Source: Allopusillimonas soli (GTDB lineage Bacteria; Pseudomonadota; Gammaproteobacteria; Burkholderiales; Burkholderiaceae_B). Taken from it: a stretch of 64,000 bases of DNA. The notes under the pieces were generated by a model. The model searched no databases and was not told the DNA's origin. It saw nothing but the letters and a program-made list of their open reading frames with translations. How positions within the stretch are numbered: the stretch's first letter is position 1; every line of letters begins with the position of its first letter. Below are positions 58,343-64,000 of the stretch, in pieces. The position numbers and the translations under genes are program-made. Location of the stretch: contig NZ_SDQC01000002.1 in NCBI RefSeq assembly GCF_004153445.1, forward strand, positions 620,001 to 684,000, written 5' to 3'.

Positions 58343-59665
58343 CTACTTCTGCCGCATGAGCCGGCTTGCTTCCGCGGAAGCGGTCTTCAGCGCAGTCACA
58401 GCTGGCTCCTTGCCGTCCAGGGCCCGGTCCAGCGTCCTGCGGAACATGGCCCGGATGGCCGGATAGTTGTCGATGCGGAAACCCCGTCCGTTGGCCGTTG
58501 GCGTCGATTGCTGCGCCGCCACCAGTTGCCGCCAATTTCCCAGCTTGTCGTAATAGTTTTCCCCGGTCAGGCCAAAGGCCTGGTCGGTCAGAGGCAGGAA
58601 GCCGGTTTCCTGGTACCACCTGGCGGCGTGCTTGGGCTGGGCCAGCCAGTTGAGAAAAGCAAGGCTTGCCGCATCGCTCTTGTCGGGATGGCCAGCCATG
58701 AGCCAGAGGGCGGCGCCTCCGACAAAGGGATTTCCCGGCTTTCCTGTAACCTGCGGATAATAAGGCAGCCCGGACACGCCAAAATCCAGCTTGCGCGTGT
58801 CCTTGAACCACCCGATATTGCTGGAGGACGACATCAGGACGGCGCATTCGTCATTGGCAAACCGCTTGGTGGCCACACTATCGAACTCGGGACGCACCAT
58901 GAGTTCGCTGCGCACCCAACTGATCATCATGGACAGATGCCTGATATACATGACATCAAATGTAAAAGCGGGATCCCCCTTTCCTTTCAGGCCGTTTTCA
59001 TTCGACGCATACAACTGATTGTTCACGGCTGCCAGATTTTCCAGATTGACGGACACAGGCTGGTCGGAGGTCAATGGGCAGTTGCGCGATCCGTTGTTGG
59101 CAAGCGTGACCAATTGCGCCTGCAATCCGCTCCATGCCCGATCCGGTACCGCATTGGCGAGCCCTGCTTTCTTGAAGGCCCCCACGTTGTAATACATGAC
59201 GGGTATGTCGGCCATGTAGGGAAACGCGATCAGGCGGCCGCGGCTGTCGCGGGCAAAGGTATTCTTGTCCGACAGAAACCATTTCGCATCCTTGATGGGA
59301 TGCTTGTTCAGCAGTTTGTATAGCGGAACGATGTCGTCGGCGTGCGCCAGCTTTTCTGGGGTGCGCTCGTCATCCAGTTGCACGAGCTGCGGCCTGTCGG
59401 CTGCCTTCTTGATCGCCAGCAGCTTGGCCTGCAGATCGCTCTCGCTGGTGAAGCTTTTGAGCTTGACCTTGATGTCCTTCTGGCTATCGTTGAAATCGTC
59501 AACCAGATCCTTGAACACATCGGCGTTGTGCGCATTGAGCGTGTGCCAGACCTCGACATCGGTAGCCGCCCAAGCGGCACCCGGCCCGCACAACAGCAAT
59601 CCGGTAGCCAGCCAAGCCAGTGCGCCCCGGAAGCCGTGGGCACCATAAAGCCGATTTATCTTCAT
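58343..59665 (-). CDS. UgpB-like extracellular solute-binding protein
   Basis: A 440-residue family 1 binding protein with a signal peptide ending AAWA near residue 33. VEVWHTLNAHNADVFKDLVDDFN, FPYMADIPVMYYNVGAFKKAGL, GGAALWLMAGHPDKSDAASLAFLNWL and RWYQETGFLPLTDQAF can be aligned by eye with UgpB, the glycerol-3-phosphate binding protein. No permease or ATPase gene is adjacent, so it must work with components elsewhere. It begins seven bases after the dadA stop, an arrangement that implies co-transcription, and is closed by a strong terminator. Confidence 0.85.
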   Translation of the reverse strand: MKINRLYGAHGFRGALAWLATGLLLCGPGAAWAATDVEVWHTLNAHNADVFKDLVDDFNDSQKDIKVKLKSFTSESDLQAKLLAIKKAADRPQLVQLDDERTPEKLAHADDIVPLYKLLNKHPIKDAKWFLSDKNTFARDSRGRLIAFPYMADIPVMYYNVGAFKKAGLANAVPDRAWSGLQAQLVTLANNGSRNCPLTSDQPVSVNLENLAAVNNQLYASNENGLKGKGDPAFTFDVMYIRHLSMMISWVRSELMVRPEFDSVATKRFANDECAVLMSSSSNIGWFKDTRKLDFGVSGLPYYPQVTGKPGNPFVGGAALWLMAGHPDKSDAASLAFLNWLAQPKHAARWYQETGFLPLTDQAFGLTGENYYDKLGNWRQLVAAQQSTPTANGRGFRIDNYPAIRAMFRRTLDRALDGKEPAVTALKTASAEASRLMRQK

Positions 59666-59672
59666 CGAATGT

Positions 59673-60926
59673 TCAACCTATAAAAGGAAACTCGGGTTCA
59701 GGCTGCCTGCCCGACATAATGTCTGCAAGCGCTCGCCCGGAGCCGGCCCCCATGGTCCAGCCCAGCGTGCCATGCCCGGTATTGAGGTAAAGATTCGGAA
59801 TCCTGGTCTTGCCCACGAGCGGCACGTTGGATGGCGTGGAAGGACGCAGGCCCGACCAGAAACGTACGTTAGCAAAATCCAGGCCAGCTGGGAACAATTC
59901 GCGCGCCTGGCGCACCATATTATCGCAACGGATTGTATTGAGCGCCCGGGAATAACCGGACAATTCGGCAGTGCCGGCCATGCGCAATTGATTGCCCAGT
60001 CGGGTGAAGACAATCTTGTGCGCGGCATCGGCCATGCTGACCCTGGGAGCGGCATCTGGATCCGTGATGTCAAAGGTGGCCGAATAGCCCTTGGCGGGAT
60101 ACACGGGGCAATGGACGCCAAGCCGCTCGACAAATGCAGGGGTCCAGGCACCCAACGCCGCCACGTAAGCGTCGGCAGTGAGGGTTTCGTACAGGCCATC
60201 GGGCCGGATGAGTTCGGCACCGGCGATGCGCCCATCTTCCGGGAGCAGCCGGCCTAGATGAGTATTGAAGCGGAATTCGACGCCTGCCTGCTCCGCATGC
60301 CGGGCCAGTTCGGTTGTAAACAGATACACATCGCCGCTTTCGTCATCGGGGGCGTACTCGCCGCCGGCTATGAGATGACGCGCGGAGGCGAGCGCCGGCT
60401 CGAGCTCAATGATTTCATCCGTCGTTACCACTCGCCGGTCCACGCCCAGATCCCGCAGCAGGCTGGCCATGTCCTGGGACGCCTCGAAGCCGGCCTGGTC
60501 CCGGTAGAGCGTGAGAATGCCTGTTTCCGACTGATGGTAGGCAATATCAAGCTCGCTGCGTAAAGCATGCAGCGTGGATCTGCCATATTCGGCCATGCGC
60601 AGCATGGCGCGGGCATTCGCTGGCACCCTGCCGGGCAGGCATTCACGCAGGAACCGCAAGCCCCACGCCCATTGGGCGGGGTCAAGCCTCAGGCGAAACA
60701 GCAGCGGCGCATCGCTGCGTATGAGCCATCGCAGCATCTGCAGCGGCGCTTTCGGATTGGCCCATGGCTCGGCATGAGACACCGCAATCTGGCCGCCATT
60801 CGCCCTGCTGGTTTCGCATGCCGGCCCCGCCCCACGCTCCACCACGACCACGTCGTGGCCTGCCTGTCTCAGCCACCATGCTGTCGATACACCAATTATG
60901 CCGCTGCCCAAAACCGCTACTTTCAT
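59673..60926 (-). CDS. dadA: D-amino acid dehydrogenase
   Basis: A 417-residue flavoprotein, the usual DadA length. The FAD-binding MKVAVLGSGIIGVSTAWWLRQ with a GxGxxG fold lies at the N-terminus, followed by the substrate-domain segments ETSRANGGQIAVSHAEPWANP and SGDVYLFTTELARHAEQ. The C-terminal FAD-contact segment is NLYLNTGHGTLGWTMGAGSGRALAD. It oxidises D-amino acids, chiefly D-alanine, at the inner membrane and feeds electrons to the respiratory chain. No alanine racemase gene follows; the coupled gene encodes a UgpB-like protein. Confidence 0.92.
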   Translation of the reverse strand: MKVAVLGSGIIGVSTAWWLRQAGHDVVVVERGAGPACETSRANGGQIAVSHAEPWANPKAPLQMLRWLIRSDAPLLFRLRLDPAQWAWGLRFLRECLPGRVPANARAMLRMAEYGRSTLHALRSELDIAYHQSETGILTLYRDQAGFEASQDMASLLRDLGVDRRVVTTDEIIELEPALASARHLIAGGEYAPDDESGDVYLFTTELARHAEQAGVEFRFNTHLGRLLPEDGRIAGAELIRPDGLYETLTADAYVAALGAWTPAFVERLGVHCPVYPAKGYSATFDITDPDAAPRVSMADAAHKIVFTRLGNQLRMAGTAELSGYSRALNTIRCDNMVRQARELFPAGLDFANVRFWSGLRPSTPSNVPLVGKTRIPNLYLNTGHGTLGWTMGAGSGRALADIMSGRQPEPEFPFIG

Positions 60927-60983
60927 GGCTGGTCCCCCTGTCGCTGTTGGGAAAAACGATCGCGCCCCTGCCGCCCGCGGCCG

Positions 60984-62015
60984 CTAAACGGTGTCGGCCT
61001 CGGATGTGAAAGCGTCCGCATAGAATTCGTCTTCAGGAAGCCCGGCCTGAGCGAAATCTCGCCGCGCACTGTCGACCATCGCGGGGGCGCCACAGGCGTA
61101 CACCTGGTAGCCCGAAAGATCCGGTATGTCCTGCAAGACGGCCAGATGCACAAACCCCGAACGCCCCTGCCAGCCGTCCTCGGGCTGCGCGTCCGAAATC
61201 ACAGGCACATAGTCGAAATCGGCGAGGCTCCGCGCCCACGCCTGGGCCATGGCGTCCATGTACAGGTCTCGGGGCCGTCGCCCTCCCCAATACAGCGCAG
61301 CCTTGCGCATGGTTCCCTCGGCGATCATACGTTCGACTATTGCCTTGATGGGCGCAAAGCCAGTACCGCTGGCCAGAAAAATGACCGGCTTGTCGCTGTC
61401 CTCCCGCAGGAAAAACGAGCCGAACGGGCCCTCCACACGCTGGATTTCGCGCACTTTCATTTGCGTGTCACCTGCGCCGAAAACGTGATCGGTAAAGGCG
61501 CCGCCAGGCATATGGCGAATATGCAGCTCGACCTGATTGTTCTGCGCCGGAGGGGACGCCATGGAATAGCTGCGCCTGCGCCCGTCGCGCATGATGAATT
61601 CGAGATACTGCCCCGCATAGAAACGGAACGGATCGGCAGGTGGCAACTGCAAGGTCATGAGCATGACATCGTCCGTGGCCTTCTCCAGCCCCATGACCCG
61701 GGCCGGCATTTTCCGTATCTGGATATCGCTCGCCATGCGGATCTCATGCGCTTCAATCTGAAGGTCGGAACTCGGCCGGGCCTGGCAAAACAAGGTATAG
61801 CCCTGTGCGATGTCTTCGGGCGACAGGATTTGTGCAGGCGCGGCCCCGGCATCATAGGTGCCCGCGAGCACCTTGCCCTTGCAGGTCGAGCATGCCCCAT
61901 TGCGGCAGCTGTATGGAAGCACGATGTCGGCGGCCAAGGCCGCGTCGAGCACAGTCTGCCCTTCCTGTACCTCGAATTCGTGCTTGCTGGGAAAAACCGT
62001 AACCTTGTAGCTCAT
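60984..62015 (-). CDS. 2Fe-2S flavoprotein reductase (CDP-6-deoxy-delta-3,4-glucoseen reductase-like)
   Basis: A 343-residue electron-transfer protein. The N-terminal plant-type ferredoxin domain has cysteines in SCRNGACSTCKG (about residues 36-47) and a fourth in LFCQARP near residue 76. The FAD domain follows (YAGQYLEFIM ... RRSYSMAS), then the NAD domain (FLASGTGFAPIKAIVERM, YWGGRRPRDLYMD, VYACGAPAMVDSARRDF). In Burkholderiales this gene is annotated as the glucoseen reductase of deoxysugar synthesis, but no deoxysugar gene is near, so it is better read as a general NAD(P)H reductase for an unknown oxygenase or reductase partner. It lies between parC and dadA. Confidence 0.85.
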   Translation of the reverse strand: MSYKVTVFPSKHEFEVQEGQTVLDAALAADIVLPYSCRNGACSTCKGKVLAGTYDAGAAPAQILSPEDIAQGYTLFCQARPSSDLQIEAHEIRMASDIQIRKMPARVMGLEKATDDVMLMTLQLPPADPFRFYAGQYLEFIMRDGRRRSYSMASPPAQNNQVELHIRHMPGGAFTDHVFGAGDTQMKVREIQRVEGPFGSFFLREDSDKPVIFLASGTGFAPIKAIVERMIAEGTMRKAALYWGGRRPRDLYMDAMAQAWARSLADFDYVPVISDAQPEDGWQGRSGFVHLAVLQDIPDLSGYQVYACGAPAMVDSARRDFAQAGLPEDEFYADAFTSEADTV

Positions 62016-62069
62016 GTTCCTGACGATGCCTGAATGGAAACAAACGGGGCCATTTTATGCCAGCTCGCA

Positions 62070-64000
62070 TCAAACACTGGAAAGACGCGGATTCTTGATC
62101 TTTACCGACAACAACCGGCCCTTGCGGGCGCGTTTGCCGAGATATTCATCCAGGTCGGCCAGCGACAGCGTGAGCACCGTGTGCTTGTTGCGATAAACCC
62201 CTTGCATCAGCAGCCCTCCCTCGCCCAGGGATGCCCATTGATCCAGCGCGTCGCCCTGATCCAGGCCCATGAGTATCGTGCCGCGCCCGCCGCCTGAAAG
62301 CGTCTTGAGTTCGGCAAGACCCACGACAAGGAATTTGCCCTTGCGCGTGAGCATGGCCAGATGCGTGTCCGTTGCCTGCAGCAACGCCGGCTTGAGCAGC
62401 ACATCGCCCTTATCGAGGCTGATGAACTGTTTGCCCGCGCGCTGTCGCGTTGTGCAGTCGCCCAGCGTTGTGATGAACCCGTAGCCGGCGCGCGTGCCCA
62501 GGACATAGCGCCGGCCTGCCGCTCCGGCGATCATGTGTACGATGCGTGCGCCCGGCTCAAGTTCAATCATGGCGGTGATGGGCTGGCCGTCGCCGCGCGC
62601 CGACGGCAGGCTGGAAACTGCTACGGTATAGACTCTGCCCTGGTCGGAAAAGGCCACCAGCTCATCGGTGCTGAGACATTCGATGGCATCGTACAGCGCG
62701 TCGCCAGTCTTGAAGCCGAATTGCGCCGCATCGTGTCCGTGCCCCTGCCGCGAGCGCAGCCAGCCTTTCTGGGAAATGATGACGGTAACGGGCTCTTCGA
62801 CCACCTTCACCTCCATGACGGCGCGTTCCGCTGCCTCGATAAGCGTGCGCCTGTCGTCGCCATAGGTTTTGGCATCCGCCTCGATTTCCTTGATCATGAG
62901 GCGCTTGAAGGCCCGGGGATTGTCGAGCAGCTCCTGCAAACCGGCCTGCTCGTCGCGGCGCTCGGCGAGTTCCTTTTCGATCCTGAACCCTTCGAGGCGT
63001 GCCAATTGCCGTAAACGCATCTCGAGGATATCCTCGGCCTGGCGCTCGGTGAGATCGAATCGCGCCATGAGCGCGGCACGCGGTTCATCCGACTCGCGGA
63101 TGGTCTGTATAACCTCATCGACATTCAGGTAGACCACCATGCGGCCTTCGAGCACATGGATGCGGTCGCTGACCTTGTCCAGGCGAAAGCGGGTGCGGCG
63201 CGTCATGGTATGCGCGCGGAACTCGAGCCATTCGGTAAGAATATGGCGCAGCGAGCGTTGGCCTGGCCGTCCATCGGTGCCGATACACACCAGATTGATG
63301 GATACACTGCTCTCCATGCTTGTTTGGGCAAGCAGCATGGTGACGAATTCGCTACGGTCCACCCGGCTGGTCTTGGGCTCGAACACCAGACGCACCGCCG
63401 CCTCTTTGCCAGACTCGTCGCGCACCGCATCCAGCATGCCAAGCACCAGCGCCTTGGTTTGCTGCTGTTCGGCGCTCAAGCTCTTTTTCCCGGCCTTGAC
63501 CTTGGGATTGCTGCGATCCTCGATCTCCTCAAGAATCTTCTGCGCCGAGGTACCCGGTGGGAGCTCCGTCACAACGAGCTGCCATTGACCGCGGGCGAGT
63601 TCTTCGAACTTCCAGCGCGCCCTCGCCTTGAGCGAACCGCGCCCCGTGGCGTAGATCGCGGCAATGTCCTCGGCAGTGGAAATAATCTGGCCGCCACCCG
63701 CGAAATCGGGGCCTGGAATGAGATCTGCCAGCGTTTCGTCGGACAACTTGGGATCGCGTATCAGTGCCACACATGCCTGCGCAACCTCCCGCAGATTATG
63801 CGAAGGGATTTCGGTTGCCATACCCACGGCAATGCCGGATGCGCCGTTGAGCAGCATGACAGGCAGGCGGGCCGGCAGTTGAAGCGGCTCCTTCTGACTG
63901 CCGTCATAGTTGGCAATGAAGTCGACCGTGCCCTCGTCCAGCTCATCCAGCAGCAGGCGGGCGAACGGCGTGAGCCGAGCCTCGGTATAGCGCATGGCGG
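62070..64000 (-). CDS. parC: DNA topoisomerase IV subunit A, partial (5' end beyond window)
   Basis: At least 643 codons from the 3' part of parC; the frame runs off the right edge. The first visible residues, AMRYTEARLTPFARLL, contain the catalytic Tyr (after the conserved Arg) that attacks DNA. About 120 N-terminal residues, including the start, are outside. Inside are FIANYDGSQKEPLQLPARLPVMLLNGASGIAVGMATEIPSHNL-type core segments, the coiled-coil gate and a six-bladed C-terminal propeller with a shortened set of blades (RQRAGKQFISLDKGD, GGRGTILMGLDQGD). With ParE it decatenates daughter chromosomes. Confidence 0.95.
   Translation of the reverse strand, partial: AMRYTEARLTPFARLLLDELDEGTVDFIANYDGSQKEPLQLPARLPVMLLNGASGIAVGMATEIPSHNLREVAQACVALIRDPKLSDETLADLIPGPDFAGGGQIISTAEDIAAIYATGRGSLKARARWKFEELARGQWQLVVTELPPGTSAQKILEEIEDRSNPKVKAGKKSLSAEQQQTKALVLGMLDAVRDESGKEAAVRLVFEPKTSRVDRSEFVTMLLAQTSMESSVSINLVCIGTDGRPGQRSLRHILTEWLEFRAHTMTRRTRFRLDKVSDRIHVLEGRMVVYLNVDEVIQTIRESDEPRAALMARFDLTERQAEDILEMRLRQLARLEGFRIEKELAERRDEQAGLQELLDNPRAFKRLMIKEIEADAKTYGDDRRTLIEAAERAVMEVKVVEEPVTVIISQKGWLRSRQGHGHDAAQFGFKTGDALYDAIECLSTDELVAFSDQGRVYTVAVSSLPSARGDGQPITAMIELEPGARIVHMIAGAAGRRYVLGTRAGYGFITTLGDCTTRQRAGKQFISLDKGDVLLKPALLQATDTHLAMLTRKGKFLVVGLAELKTLSGGGRGTILMGLDQGDALDQWASLGEGGLLMQGVYRNKHTVLTLSLADLDEYLGKRARKGRLLSVKIKNPRLSSV

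Noticed and set aside
58122-58847. 241-codon reverse frame between pilL and the binding-protein gene
   Set aside because: It runs through the terminator hairpin and overlaps the 3' end of the UgpB-like gene in another frame; not protein-like.

Overview
The window looks like a chromosome segment of a Gram-negative betaproteobacterium in the order Burkholderiales, most probably family Alcaligenaceae (Bordetella/Achromobacter/Pusillimonas-like). This is an inference from gene order and protein character: rpsU-dnaG-rpoD; der-hisC-hfq-hflX-hflK-hflC-hisZ-purA; rlmN-rodZ-ispG-hisS-yfgM-bamB behind ndk; and a CDP-6-deoxy-glucoseen-reductase-like flavoprotein beside parC. I see no rRNA, tRNA, CRISPR array, transposase or integrase.

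Bases 1-3775 are a loosely packed accessory stretch, visibly richer in A/T than the rest. It holds short orphan genes, a DUF4142 secreted protein, a small phage-type protein with a clean terminator, and tiny genes that mostly have good ribosome binding sites. Bases 3776-6378 carry a TerC-family membrane protein, aquaporin Z, a PACE-family membrane protein and the C-terminal half of a BrnA-type antitoxin without its toxin. Bases 6504-11034 form one reverse-strand operon: HutC-type GntR regulator, then permease, ATPase and Tat-exported binding protein of a NitT/TauT-type ABC importer, then an enolase-superfamily enzyme. Bases 11188-16067 hold a 46-residue membrane peptide, a membrane-anchored PQQ dehydrogenase and a ZnuD-like TonB receptor with a His-rich loop and a Zur-box-like palindrome in front. 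A BenE transporter, PxpA, an FMN reductase and SdaA follow (16213-20298).

From 20448 the window is mostly housekeeping genes on the reverse strand. The macromolecular-synthesis operon (rpsU, dnaG, rpoD) comes first. Next is a long run, in transcription order ndk, rlmN, rodZ, ispG, hisS, yfgM, bamB, der, hisC, hfq, hflX, hflK, hflC, hisZ, purA and a phosphoribosyltransferase, with many stop/start overlaps. It joins ribosome and tRNA functions, isoprenoid and histidine synthesis, outer-membrane assembly, RNA chaperoning and FtsH control. Divergent valS runs on the + strand and ends against trmD. The rpsP-rimM-trmD operon, a tusA-like gene and alaS follow.

Upstream of alaS (49410-58102) is a compact type IVb 'thin' pilus operon in the plasmid R64 order, pilL-N-O-P-Q-R-S-V, without pilM, pilT or pilU. 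PilL appears to join a VirB9/TrbG-like region to a TcpQ-like region. This is the most distinctive system in the window. The right end carries a UgpB-like binding protein coupled to a D-amino-acid dehydrogenase, an iron-sulfur flavoprotein reductase and the 3' part of parC, which runs off the window edge.

A recurring feature is the use of TTG or GTG starts at tight gene junctions (dnaG, der, hisC, the enolase-family gene, pilO), so several starts here need care.
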